Notes: a model not told the origin generated them from the letters alone. 8,092 nt of DNA from Desulfobacterales bacterium (GCA_012974475.1 JAAXQD010000123.1:1-8092); one strand, 5' to 3'. Numbered from the stretch's first letter, positions 1-6,954 are shown. Numbers and translations are program-made.

Positions 1-420
1 GGACGAATTTTTGTGATACGTCTCGAAGATGGCGATATTGTCCACGAAGAAATTGAAAAACTTGCACGGGAACAGTCCATAAAAGCCGCGGCTTTGATTA
101 TTATTGGCGGTGCTGCAGAAAATAGCACACTGATTGTGGGTCCGGACCAGGGAATCGAAACGCCCATTAATCCAATGGAGCACATCCTTGATAATGTTCA
201 CGAAATCGCCGGAACCGGGACATTGTTTCCGGATGACGAAGGCAACCCTTCCCTTCATATGCATATTGCCTGCGGCAGAAACGCATCGACCGTGACCGGT
301 TGCATCAGAAAGGGTGTCAAGGTCTGGCATATCATGGAAGCGATACTTTTTGAACTCATCGATACAACCGGCGTTCGGATTCTCGATTCTCAATTGGGGT
401 TCAAACTGCTTGCGCCCTAA
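1..420 (+). CDS. PPC/DUF296-domain protein, 5' end outside the window
   Basis: The reading frame is open from base 1 (Gly-Arg-Ile-Phe-Val-Ile-Arg-Leu-Glu-Asp-Gly-Asp) and stops with TAA at 418-420. A GTG at 13 could serve as a start, but the residues before it (RIFVIRLEDGD) fit the first beta-strand of the PPC (plants and prokaryotes conserved, DUF296) domain. The real start therefore most likely lies upstream and this is a C-terminal fragment. Family marks counted from the GTG: an alpha-helix followed by the Gly-Gly turn (about 31-34), the His-Met-His pair (82-84) followed by Cys-Gly-Arg, and the Thr-Gly-Cys-Ile-Arg segment. In bacterial and archaeal homologues the histidines of this region can bind metal. 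Bacterial PPC proteins are single-domain, about 140 residues, and form trimers; plant relatives carry AT-hooks and bind DNA. The bacterial role is not well defined, and no AT-hook is visible here. A candidate terminator lies 90 nt downstream, so it appears separate from the following operon. Confidence 0.85.
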   Translation, partial: GRIFVIRLEDGDIVHEEIEKLAREQSIKAAALIIIGGAAENSTLIVGPDQGIETPINPMEHILDNVHEIAGTGTLFPDDEGNPSLHMHIACGRNASTVTGCIRKGVKVWHIMEAILFELIDTTGVRILDSQLGFKLLAP

Positions 421-493
421 GTTGAAGCCCCCTCTATTCTCTTGAAACGATCCGGGAATTTCAGACGGGTTAGAATGCGATGTAATTCCAAAT

Positions 494-535
494 GGTTAAC
501 AGCTGGTTCCGGTCCACGTGACCGTTCTTTTAACC
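494..535 (+). terminator. Candidate Rho-independent terminator after the PPC gene
   Basis: CGGTC (510-514) and GACCG (520-524) form a perfect 5-bp GC-rich stem with a CACGT loop, followed by TTCTTTT (525-531). An outer pair GGTTAA (494-499) and TTAACC (530-535) could extend the structure around an asymmetric internal loop. It sits between the stop of the PPC gene and a promoter for the next gene, where a terminator is expected. The stem is short and the T-tract is broken by one C, so efficiency is uncertain. Confidence 0.4.
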
Positions 536-564
536 TTGACACTCAGGTGCCGTTCCCATATGTT
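536..564 (+). promoter_or_regulatory. Sigma-70-type promoter for the MBL nuclease operon
   Basis: A perfect -35 hexamer TTGACA lies at 536-541. A 17-bp spacer separates it from TATGTT at 559-564, a 4/6 match to the -10 consensus including the first three bases and the final T. Transcription would begin near 571, giving a leader of about 45 nt before the ATG at 615. No other comparable pair is visible in the 421-614 gap. Confidence 0.5.
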
Positions 565-597
565 CCCGTAGATAATCAACCGTTTAACCTTTTTCCC

Positions 598-604
598 AGG
601 AAGG
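598..604 (+). promoter_or_regulatory. Ribosome binding site deciding the start at 615
   Basis: AGGAAGG at 598-604 is a good Shine-Dalgarno sequence 10 nt before the ATG at 615. A second ATG at 610 is in another frame and only 5 nt from it, so the 615 start giving MQITFYGA is preferred. That residue string fits the first beta-strand of MBL-fold RNases. Confidence 0.6.
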
Positions 605-614
605 ATAGTATGCA

Positions 615-2195
615 ATGCAGATAACATTTTACGGAGCCGTACGGGAAGTTACCGGTTCCATGCACCTTTTGGAAACCGGAAACGACCGCATACTGATGGA
701 CTGCGGATTGTTCCAGGGACGCCGGAAAGAGACCGAGGAAAAAAACAGAACCCTCCCCTTTGACGCCCGGACCATCACCAATGTGGTACTTTCACACGCG
801 CACATCGACCATTCCGGCCGCATCCCTTTGCTGACGAAAAACAATTTTTCCGGTCGAGTCGTCTGTACCCGGGTCACCAGAGATGCCTGTAAATATCTCT
901 TATTGGATTCAGCGCACATACAGGAATCCGACGCAGATTATCTGAATTACAAAACCGTTCGATCCTTTTTATCTGAAATGAAAACTTCCGGGTCAAAAAA
1001 GAACATTTCAAAAAGGGATCTGAACGACATTAAAAAACAGCTGAAAAAAGGTAAGCATCAAATCGATACTGAAAAAATTGAGGAAGTTATCCAGAAATAC
1101 CATATCGAAGCGGTTGTTCCGCTCTACAGCATGGAAGATGCGGAACATGCCCTGGAGTCTTTTGAAGGATATCCCTACCGCGGCACAGCGACCATCGGAG
1201 AAAATGCAACCTGCACGTTTTACGAAGCCGGTCATATTTTGGGATCGGCCCTATCCATGATCAAGGTCCGAAATAACGGCCGGTGGTACACCGTTTGTTA
1301 CACCGGCGACATCGGCAGATTCAACAAGCCGATCATTAAAGATCCTGCGCTTAATTTCGAGGCAACCGATCAAGACATCGATCTTATGATCATGGAAAGT
1401 ACATATGGTAACCGCTTTCATGAACCGATCGAGGACCTGAAACAAGGATTAAAAACCATTCTCGACGAGGCAGTTGAACGGGGCGGCTCCGTCATTATTC
1501 CTGCGTTTGCCTATGGCCGTACCCAGGAACTTTTATATGTACTTCATGAACTGTATAACGACAAGGAGGTCCCTCGGATTCCGGTATTTGTGGACAGCCC
1601 GCTGGCGACGAACATTACCCGGGTTTTTGGTGAACATCCTGAAGTGTATGACCTCGAAACCCATGAAACATTTTTACAAAAAGGGCACAACCCGTTCTAT
1701 TTTGACCAGGTTCATTTTGTCGGTTCCGTGGAAGAATCGATGGCCCTCAACCGAGAAGAAAAACCCCATATTGTCATTGCCGCATCGGGCATGTGTGAAG
1801 CCGGTCGTGTCCTTCATCACCTGCGTTATAAAATCCACAATCCCCGTCATACCATCCTCATCGTCGGCTATATGGCTCAAAATACCCTTGGCCGCCGTAT
1901 CCTCGAACAGGGCATGGCGTATGAGCAATCCGGCCGAAAGGGATCACCGCCGATGCTGAAATTCCTGAATAAAATTTATCCGTTGAAAGCCCGGGTCAGA
2001 AAGCTTGGGGGATTCAGTGCACATGGCGATAGAGACGAAATGGTCCACTTTCTTAAGACATCAAACTTGCGCATTAAAAAAATTGCCGTCGTCCACGGCG
2101 AAGAAGACCAGTCAATTGCATTTTCACAGCATTTGCAAAATGAAGGCTTTTCGGCATTTGTCCCCACCCCCGGTGAAACGGTTCGGATAGACTAA
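615..2195 (+). CDS. MBL-fold/beta-CASP RNA-processing nuclease (CPSF73/YSH1-like)
   Basis: This 526-residue protein is a cytoplasmic zinc-dependent ribonuclease of the MBL/beta-CASP group (CPSF73, archaeal aCPSF and Thermus TTHA0252 type). Zinc and catalytic motifs are complete: D29 (motif 1 region), HAHIDH at 61-66 (motif 2), H207 in EAGHILGSA (motif 3), D232 in TGDIGR (motif 4). The beta-CASP part has ESTYGNR, the PAFAYGRTQE helix, DSPLA and the SGMCEAGRVLHH block. The C-terminal RMMBL region has SAHGD with H470, then VVHGE with H494. Compact bacterial relatives are near 430-460 residues. The extra length here comes largely from a Lys-rich charged insertion around residues 112-163. The gene is first in a run with a DMT transporter 3 nt downstream and an AlkD-like gene after it. 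The exact substrate (mRNA decay or RNA 3'-end processing) cannot be read from sequence. DNA-acting relatives (SNM1 type) are less likely given the COG1236-like motifs. Confidence 0.92.
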   Translation: MQITFYGAVREVTGSMHLLETGNDRILMDCGLFQGRRKETEEKNRTLPFDARTITNVVLSHAHIDHSGRIPLLTKNNFSGRVVCTRVTRDACKYLLLDSAHIQESDADYLNYKTVRSFLSEMKTSGSKKNISKRDLNDIKKQLKKGKHQIDTEKIEEVIQKYHIEAVVPLYSMEDAEHALESFEGYPYRGTATIGENATCTFYEAGHILGSALSMIKVRNNGRWYTVCYTGDIGRFNKPIIKDPALNFEATDQDIDLMIMESTYGNRFHEPIEDLKQGLKTILDEAVERGGSVIIPAFAYGRTQELLYVLHELYNDKEVPRIPVFVDSPLATNITRVFGEHPEVYDLETHETFLQKGHNPFYFDQVHFVGSVEESMALNREEKPHIVIAASGMCEAGRVLHHLRYKIHNPRHTILIVGYMAQNTLGRRILEQGMAYEQSGRKGSPPMLKFLNKIYPLKARVRKLGGFSAHGDRDEMVHFLKTSNLRIKKIAVVHGEEDQSIAFSQHLQNEGFSAFVPTPGETVRID

Positions 2196-2198
2196 AGC

Positions 2199-3131
2199 GT
2201 GATCGACCCGACTCCCCAAAATCAGGAACTTTCTTTTTTTGCAGGCATCTTTACGGTATGTCTGTGCATCCTTTTCGGTGCGAATGCCGTTGCGATCAAA
2301 ATCAGTCTTTCAGGTTTAGGGGTTTTTACCACCGCCGGCCTCCGTTTTAGCATCGCCGCCATAACGGTTTTTATATGGGCACTGATGACCGGAAGATCTT
2401 TTAGTATCAGAGCGGGCCAGTTTCAAAAATTGCTGATTATCTCCATACTGTTTACCGTGCAGCTGTCGCTTTTTTATCTTGGACTCAGCAAAAGCAACGC
2501 TTCCCGTGGGACCTTGCTGGTCAATTTTCAACCCTTTATCACCCTGTTCCTGGCACATTATTTCATTCCCGGAGATCAGATTACCCGAAGGAAAATCTTT
2601 GGCATCCTGATGGGATTCACCGGGGTGGCCTTTGTGTTTTTAGAAAAAAAAGGGGTCACAACCGATTTTAAAACTGGGGACCTCATGATTCTTTCGGCAG
2701 CTTTTATCTGGTCATGCAGTGCGGTTTATACCAAACGGATCATACACGCTTTTAAGCCGTTTCACATTGCACTTTACCCCATGATATTTTCAGTCCCTTT
2801 CTTTTTTCTCGAGGGGTTTCTTTGGGACCCGGTTATGATCGCTCATATTGACGGCAATGTTTTGTGCGCGCTGTTGTACCAGGGGCTTGTGACAGCTTCT
2901 TTCTGTTTCGTCGCCTGGATTTCCTTGCTCCAAAAGTACGGCGCCGTAGCGCTTCATTCTTTTATTTTCATCATGCCGGTTTCGGGTGTCGTCCTGGGAG
3001 GTCTGATGCTGGGAGAACCCATAACCGGCAATATTCTTATTGCCTTGCTGTTGATTGTGTCAGGCATCCTGCTGACTCAGTTCAAGCAAAAAAAGACGGT
3101 GCCGTTATTTCCCATGGGAAGGAACTTATAA
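2199..3131 (+). CDS. EamA/DMT-superfamily inner-membrane transporter
   Basis: This 310-residue, strongly hydrophobic protein has about ten predicted membrane segments in two repeated EamA halves (roughly 14-150 and 165-300). That is the standard layout and length of drug/metabolite transporters of the RhaT/YdcZ/EamA group. Typical marks are FGANAVAIKISL in segment 1, LRFSIAA in segment 2, the repeat start LSAAFIWSCSAVYTKR, and LGGLMLGEPIT near the ninth segment. Such proteins export amino acids, metabolites or drugs across the inner membrane; the substrate cannot be inferred. The start is GTG at 2199, only 3 nt after the TAA of the nuclease gene. There is no strong Shine-Dalgarno, so translation is probably coupled to the upstream gene. 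Downstream, the stop TAA (3129-3131) is in the same frame as the AlkD-like gene that starts 12 nt later. Confidence 0.88.
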   Translation: MIDPTPQNQELSFFAGIFTVCLCILFGANAVAIKISLSGLGVFTTAGLRFSIAAITVFIWALMTGRSFSIRAGQFQKLLIISILFTVQLSLFYLGLSKSNASRGTLLVNFQPFITLFLAHYFIPGDQITRRKIFGILMGFTGVAFVFLEKKGVTTDFKTGDLMILSAAFIWSCSAVYTKRIIHAFKPFHIALYPMIFSVPFFFLEGFLWDPVMIAHIDGNVLCALLYQGLVTASFCFVAWISLLQKYGAVALHSFIFIMPVSGVVLGGLMLGEPITGNILIALLLIVSGILLTQFKQKKTVPLFPMGRNL

Positions 3132-3143
3132 CCCGAACGTCTC

Positions 3144-3842
3144 ATGAAAAACATCAAAAATAGATTGCAACAACTTGGGAGCAGAGAGACGGCAGAGATC
3201 CTGCAGAAATTTTTCAAGACCGGCCCCGGTGAATATGGTGAGGGTGATATTTTCATCGGTGTCAGAGTTCCCGATCTCAGGAAGCTGGCCAAAGAGTTTC
3301 AAGATATAGCCACGTCGGAAGTCAGAGCGTTCCTCGCGTCTTCAATCCACGAGGAAAGATTTCTTGCACTTCTGATTCTGGTTCGCAACTATGGGCGTGG
3401 CGATGAAATCACAAAACAGAAAATATACGATCTATATCTTGAAAACACGCCTTTCATAAACAGTTGGGATCTGGTCGACGGGTCCGCCCATCATATTGTC
3501 GGCGCCTTCCTTATGGGAAAAAACAAGGCACCTCTTTACAGACTCGCAAAATCTGAAAATTTGTGGGAGCGGCGGATTGCGATCATATCAACGTTTCAAT
3601 TTATCAAGCACGATCAATACCAAGAAACCCTGGAAATTGCAAAAATCCTGCTGACAGACCCGGAGGACTTGATTCATAAGGCCGTGGGGTGGATGCTCCG
3701 GGAGATCGGCAAAAGGGATGGGGTCGCCGAGGAGACATTTTTGAAAAAACATTATATGAAAATGCCCCGCACCATGTTGCGTTATGCCATTGAAAAATTT
3801 CCCGAGCCAAAAAGACAACGATATTTAAAAGGAAACATCTGA
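3144..3842 (+). CDS. AlkD-like DNA alkylation repair protein
   Basis: This 232-residue all-helical protein belongs to the AlkC/AlkD family (HEAT-like repeats), the usual length for AlkD. These enzymes excise positively charged alkylated bases such as 3-methyladenine and 7-methylguanine from DNA in the cytoplasm. The family entry motif is GDIFIGVRVPDLRKLAKEF (34-52). Aligned by eye to the described Bacillus cereus AlkD active site, the aromatic and acidic pair is W108 and D112 (NSWDLVD), the arginine is R144 (LWERR) and the second tryptophan is W183 (GWMLRE), so all four key residues appear present. Start choice is forced: the transporter stop TAA at 3129 is in this same frame and no other start lies between it and ATG 3144. 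The Shine-Dalgarno is poor (an AAGGAA lies about 20 nt upstream), which suggests coupled translation. As the last gene of the operon, it combines base-excision repair with an RNase and a transporter. Confidence 0.88.
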   Translation: MKNIKNRLQQLGSRETAEILQKFFKTGPGEYGEGDIFIGVRVPDLRKLAKEFQDIATSEVRAFLASSIHEERFLALLILVRNYGRGDEITKQKIYDLYLENTPFINSWDLVDGSAHHIVGAFLMGKNKAPLYRLAKSENLWERRIAIISTFQFIKHDQYQETLEIAKILLTDPEDLIHKAVGWMLREIGKRDGVAEETFLKKHYMKMPRTMLRYAIEKFPEPKRQRYLKGNI

Positions 3843-3892
3843 CACCCGCTTAAATCCAAAAAATAAAGCCCGAACAAAATCAAGAAAATTAG

Positions 3893-3921
3893 TTGATATC
3901 CAGCGCTTAAAAATGTATAAA
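3893..3921 (+). promoter_or_regulatory. Near-consensus sigma-70 promoter for the zinc-ribbon gene
   Basis: TTGATA (3893-3898, 5/6) and TATAAA (3916-3921, 5/6) are separated by exactly 17 bp. The predicted start of transcription near 3928 leaves a leader of about 40 nt. This is the best promoter in the window and implies that the small downstream gene is expressed independently of the alkD-like operon. An imperfect direct repeat (CAGCGCTTAAA at 3901, CAGCGTTAAA at 3933) with a 32-bp period flanks the -10. Confidence 0.65.
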
Positions 3922-3959
3922 TTAATAACCTTCAGCGTTAAAGGACTTAATATGTAAAA

Positions 3960-3967
3960 GGAGGGTG
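3960..3967 (+). promoter_or_regulatory. Strong Shine-Dalgarno for the zinc-ribbon gene
   Basis: GGAGGGTG at 3960-3967, preceded by AAAA, is a near-perfect anti-16S match. Its GGAGG core ends 5 nt before ATG 3970. It is the strongest ribosome binding site in the window and supports the short gene being real. Confidence 0.7.
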
Positions 3968-3969
3968 CT

Positions 3970-4134
3970 ATGCCTACATACGAATTCATTTGTGAAGAAT
4001 GTAAAAAGCCTTTTACACTGATCATGAAAATTTCGGAATATGAAAAGAAAAAGTTTCAATGTCCGAAATGTAAAAGCCGTAAAGTTAAACAGCAGATCAC
4101 TTCTTTTCAAACGATAACCTCCAGCAAAAGTTAA
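3970..4134 (+). CDS. FmdB-family small zinc-ribbon protein, 54 residues
   Basis: The 54-residue product begins MPTYEFICEECKKPF and contains two CxxC knuckles, C8/C11 and C31/C34, separated by 19 residues. This is the signature of the FmdB/CxxC_CXXC_SSSS putative regulatory zinc-ribbon family, whose members typically start MPxYEYxCxxC. The segment between the knuckles (ISEYEKKKFQCPKC) is typical, and the C-terminus is a short Ser/Thr/Lys tail. Members bind one zinc. The founding member was proposed to regulate the formamidase/amidase gene fmdA, but most have no established role. A near-consensus promoter and a very strong ribosome binding site directly precede it. It ends 9 nt from the convergent stop of recD2. 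The name reflects family membership only; a role in amide metabolism is not implied by the neighbours. Confidence 0.88.
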   Translation: MPTYEFICEECKKPFTLIMKISEYEKKKFQCPKCKSRKVKQQITSFQTITSSKS

Positions 4135-4143
4135 CGCAAAGTT

Positions 4144-6315
4144 TCAATTTAATCGATGTTTTAGGTAGGTAAAACGTCTTTGGGTTTTATCGTTATGGAC
4201 GCCCATGGCAAAGGCTTTCCGGGTGCCGACCATTACCACCAAATTTCGACCTCTTGTCACGGCCGTATAGATCAGGTTTCGCTGCAGAAGGATATAATGC
4301 TGGGTTAGCACAGGGATCACCACGGCCGGATATTCCGACCCCTGGGACTTGTGCACGGAAATGGCATAGGCCAGAACCAATTCATCCAGATCGGAAAACT
4401 CGTAAACAACATCCCGTCCGTCGAAGGTTACCGTCATCTCATAATCATCCTGTCGCATGTGGGCAATTCTGCCGATGTCGCCGTTGAAGACGTCTTTGTC
4501 ATAATTGTTCCTGATCTGCATGACTTTATCGTTGACTTTGAAATTTCGATTTCCCCGTGTGATCATCTCACAAGAAGGGTTAAGGCTTTCTTGGAGGGCC
4601 ATATTGAGGTTCCCGGATCCTACGACGCCCTTGTGCATGGGTGTCAGCACCTGAATGTCGTCCACCGGATCCAATTCGAAACGTCGGGGGATGCGTGTCT
4701 TTGTCAGTTCCAGTATAATTGCCAGAACCTTTTCCGGATCTTCCTGCTCGATAAAATAAAAATCATTGCCCGGTTCATGGTTTTCAAATGCCGGAAGAAT
4801 TCCGCTATTGATTTTGTGGGCATTGACAATGATCCGGCTTTCTTGGGCCTGACGGAAGATTTCGTTCAGTTCCACCACCGGAATCGTGCCGGAGGCGATA
4901 ATATCATTGAGAACATTCCCGGCCCCAACCGACGGCAGTTGGTTGACATCGCCCACAAGGACAACTGTGGCAATGGTTGGAATCGCTTTTAACAAATGGT
5001 GCATCAGTATGGTATCGATCATGGAGACTTCGTCCAGAATGAGCAAATCACAGTTAAGCGGTTTTTCCTCATTTTTTTGAAACCCTCCTTGAGCAAAACT
5101 ATATTCCAACAGACGATGGATGGTCTTGGCCTCATGACCCGAGGTTTCGCTCATCCGTTTTGCGGCTCTGCCCGTAGGCGCCGCCAGCAGCGCCCTCACG
5201 CCGAGCCTGGAAAAAATTTTTAATATCGCATTGATAATTGTGGTTTTTCCGGTGCCCGGTCCACCGGTAATGACCATAATCTTGTTTTCCAGCGCGCATC
5301 GTATCGCCTGGGCCTGATTTTCTGCCAGGGTAATGTCGAGTTGTCCCTGGACCCAACGGAGTGCGTTTTCGCCGGTGAGGTTCCGGATGGATTTTGGAGC
5401 GGTTGACAGCGTCTTTAATCGCTGGGCGATGCTGGTTTCACAGAGATGAAACTTGGCCAGATACACGCCTTTGTTGTTGGCTTTAAATTCGTCGATGCTT
5501 TCATTGATATCTTCAATAATTATCCTTTTATCCATGGCAAGGCTGCCGAGGGCATCCACCACAACATCCTTTTCAACACCGAGAATTTCCCGGCTCTTTT
5601 TCACCAGAGATTCATACGGGTAAAAAACATGGCCCTCGTCGGAAAGGTGGTCGAGAACATAAATTATACCGGCTTCAACCCGTAAAGGTGAAGTTTTTGG
5701 GACCCCGAGCTTTTCGGCAATACCATCGGCAATCACAAACCCGATTCCAAAAATATCCGTTGCCAGGCGGTAGGGGTTTTCTTTTACCACGGCAACGGAA
5801 CGATTCCCATACTGCTTAAATATTTTTGTGGCATATCCGGAACTGACCCCGTAGGATTGCAAAAACAGCATGACATTGCGAATCTCTTTTTGTTCGTCCC
5901 ATGCCTGTTGAATCATGGCAATGCGTTTCTCGCCGATACCTTCGACCAGGGTCAGTTTTTCGATGTCGTTTCCGATGACATCCAGAGTTTTTTCTCCGAA
6001 TTTTTTGACAATTCGGCCGGCCATTTTAGGGCCAAGCCCTTTGATAAGACCGGATCCCAGATATCTTTCAATCCCAAAAACGGTTGCCGGAACCGTTGTT
6101 TCGTATTCCATCACCTTAAACTGCTCACCGAACTTGGGATGATGGACCCATTCACCTTTCAAGTTCAGCGTTTCGCCGGGGGCCGGTGACATCAAATACC
6201 CCACTACGGTGACCAAATCCTGCCGCCCGCAAACCTTAACCCTGGCAATGGTATAACCGTTTTCCTCGTTGGTGAAAGTAATTCTCTCAATTTGTCCTGA
6301 AAGCTCTGTGAGCAT
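4144..6315 (-). CDS. recD2: RecD2-type SF1B ATP-dependent DNA helicase
   Basis: This 723-residue protein is a 5'-3' DNA helicase of the RecD2/YrrC type, which works without RecBC and acts in recombination, mismatch repair and replication-fork maintenance. Domain order: N-terminal OB-like region with ITFTNEENGYTIARV (12-26); helix-hairpin-helix repeats near 89-108 (GLIKGLGPKMAG), 124-136 (VEGIGEKRIAMI) and 186-205; then the helicase core. Helicase motifs: Walker A GGPGTGKTT (351-359, K357), motif Ia AAPTGRAAKRM (378-388), Walker B LDEVSMID (427-434), motif III GDVNQLPS (455-462), motif IV FRQ (487-489), motif V-like SVHKSQGSEYP (653-663), and motif VI YTAVTRGR with R688. The N-terminal HhH region distinguishes it from RecBCD-associated RecD, and the length is usual. 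ATG 6315 is preceded by AAGGA (6321-6325, - strand) 5 nt away. It lies 12 nt after trmO on the same strand, so the two are probably co-transcribed. Confidence 0.95.
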   Translation of the reverse strand: MLTELSGQIERITFTNEENGYTIARVKVCGRQDLVTVVGYLMSPAPGETLNLKGEWVHHPKFGEQFKVMEYETTVPATVFGIERYLGSGLIKGLGPKMAGRIVKKFGEKTLDVIGNDIEKLTLVEGIGEKRIAMIQQAWDEQKEIRNVMLFLQSYGVSSGYATKIFKQYGNRSVAVVKENPYRLATDIFGIGFVIADGIAEKLGVPKTSPLRVEAGIIYVLDHLSDEGHVFYPYESLVKKSREILGVEKDVVVDALGSLAMDKRIIIEDINESIDEFKANNKGVYLAKFHLCETSIAQRLKTLSTAPKSIRNLTGENALRWVQGQLDITLAENQAQAIRCALENKIMVITGGPGTGKTTIINAILKIFSRLGVRALLAAPTGRAAKRMSETSGHEAKTIHRLLEYSFAQGGFQKNEEKPLNCDLLILDEVSMIDTILMHHLLKAIPTIATVVLVGDVNQLPSVGAGNVLNDIIASGTIPVVELNEIFRQAQESRIIVNAHKINSGILPAFENHEPGNDFYFIEQEDPEKVLAIILELTKTRIPRRFELDPVDDIQVLTPMHKGVVGSGNLNMALQESLNPSCEMITRGNRNFKVNDKVMQIRNNYDKDVFNGDIGRIAHMRQDDYEMTVTFDGRDVVYEFSDLDELVLAYAISVHKSQGSEYPAVVIPVLTQHYILLQRNLIYTAVTRGRNLVVMVGTRKAFAMGVHNDKTQRRFTYLKHRLN

Positions 6316-6327
6316 CCTATTCCTTTT

Positions 6328-6738
6328 TTACACCCAGTCCGGCAATTTTATTTCGGATGTCGCGGTTCGGCTGGGGATAAAACATTTGATGTCGATGACC
6401 GGAGAGCCGTCGAGGGCATCGATCTTTTCGATAAAAATGGTGGTATCCTTTATGGACAGTATTTTACAAATGGATATGGCAATCAGATTGGGCCTTACTG
6501 GAGAATGGGTCGCAAATACACCCCTTAAGGGATTGTTTTTATCTTTCCTCGGATGAACCTGCAGGGTGCTTCTTCGGTCAGGGGTATCGTTTTCGTGAAA
6601 CCAGTAACAAACGGTGATGTGGGAAAAATCATCCAAGCCCAACAGCGCGTCGCCATATGCTTCAAAGATTTCAATCCGGACATCCCCATTCTGTTTTCTT
6701 ATGACGCCCACCGGGAAAATATCGAACCGGTCGTTCAT
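6328..6738 (-). CDS. trmO: TrmO-like tRNA m6t6A37 methyltransferase (TsaA/YaeB family), short form
   Basis: This 136-residue protein matches the TrmO N-terminal domain (UPF0066). It is a beta-barrel-type SAM-dependent enzyme that methylates N6-threonylcarbamoyladenosine at position 37 of certain ANN-decoding tRNAs. Visible blocks: opening strand FDIFPVGVIRK, GLDDFSHITVCYWFHE (34-49), VHPR (61-64), the signature RGVFATHSPVRPN (72-84) and LDGSPVIDIKCFIP (109-122). E. coli TrmO has about 100 further C-terminal residues; short single-domain forms are common in archaea and other bacteria. The signature is atypical: H78, L85 and A87 stand where Arg, Pro and Gly are usual. Start choice: AGGAG (6746-6750, - strand) lies 7 nt before ATG 6738. 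The longer form from 6762 would place that ribosome binding site inside the gene, and ATG 6744 is too close to it. First gene of an operon with recD2. The exact substrate is uncertain because of the altered signature. Confidence 0.85.
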   Translation of the reverse strand: MNDRFDIFPVGVIRKQNGDVRIEIFEAYGDALLGLDDFSHITVCYWFHENDTPDRRSTLQVHPRKDKNNPLRGVFATHSPVRPNLIAISICKILSIKDTTIFIEKIDALDGSPVIDIKCFIPSRTATSEIKLPDWV

Positions 6739-6745
6739 TTTCATT

Positions 6746-6750
6746 CTCCT
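6746..6750 (-). promoter_or_regulatory. Ribosome binding site fixing the trmO start at 6738
   Basis: Read on the - strand, AGGAG (in an AAAAAGGAG context) is followed by 7 nt and then ATG 6736-6738. An in-frame ATG at 6744 is only 1 nt from the site and an upstream ATG at 6762 has no comparable sequence. This sets the start at MNDRF. Confidence 0.65.
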
Positions 6751-6762
6751 TTTTGCCCCCAT

Positions 6763-6954
6763 TCAATCAAGTCTTTGGGATTTTATCAAGTTTAACAGGA
6801 CACAGATTTTTCGTCAGAATCAACGATTGATCTTTTATCCCATTGCTGGTAGATATGTCGAGTCTTTTACCTTAACCTGATTTAACGGTGAAAGATTTTG
6901 CCTCGTATTCGGACGTTAATAAATGACAGTATGTTTTTTCAAAAGGATGATGAC
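6763..6954. other. Divergent intergenic region between trmO and the 73-residue gene
   Basis: This gap of about 190 bp must hold promoters for both divergent transcription units. On the - strand the best weak candidate is TTGATA (about 6783-6788), with a 17-bp spacer, then TTGAAT; I regard it as tentative. On the + strand no convincing -35/-10 pair stands out, although AT-rich TTAATAAAT occurs near 6915-6923. I see no strong hairpin or RNA gene. Confidence 0.35.

Noticed and set aside
442..624. 60-residue frame between the PPC gene and the nuclease
   Set aside because: Starts with TTG without a ribosome binding site, crosses the terminator and promoter candidates, and runs into the nuclease start. 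The translation does not look protein-like.
1474..1959. 161-residue open frame on the + strand
   Set aside because: Overlaps the MBL/beta-CASP gene in another frame; the composition (rich in Arg, Pro, Trp, Cys) is typical of an out-of-frame translation.
2864..3163. 99-residue frame overlapping the transporter 3' end and the AlkD start
   Set aside because: Out of frame with two well-supported genes; no motif.
4351..4992. 213-residue open frame on the + strand
   Set aside because: Lies wholly inside recD2 on the opposite strand. It has no family-like motif and no good ribosome binding site, and recD2 motifs are complete across this interval.
5857..6189. 110-residue frame on the + strand, antisense to recD2
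   Set aside because: A shadow of the recD2 N-terminal OB and HhH region, with no independent signals.
6328..6762. Longer 144-residue version of TrmO
   Set aside because: The extra residues MGAKRRMK encode the Shine-Dalgarno of the shorter form and precede the family's usual N-terminus.
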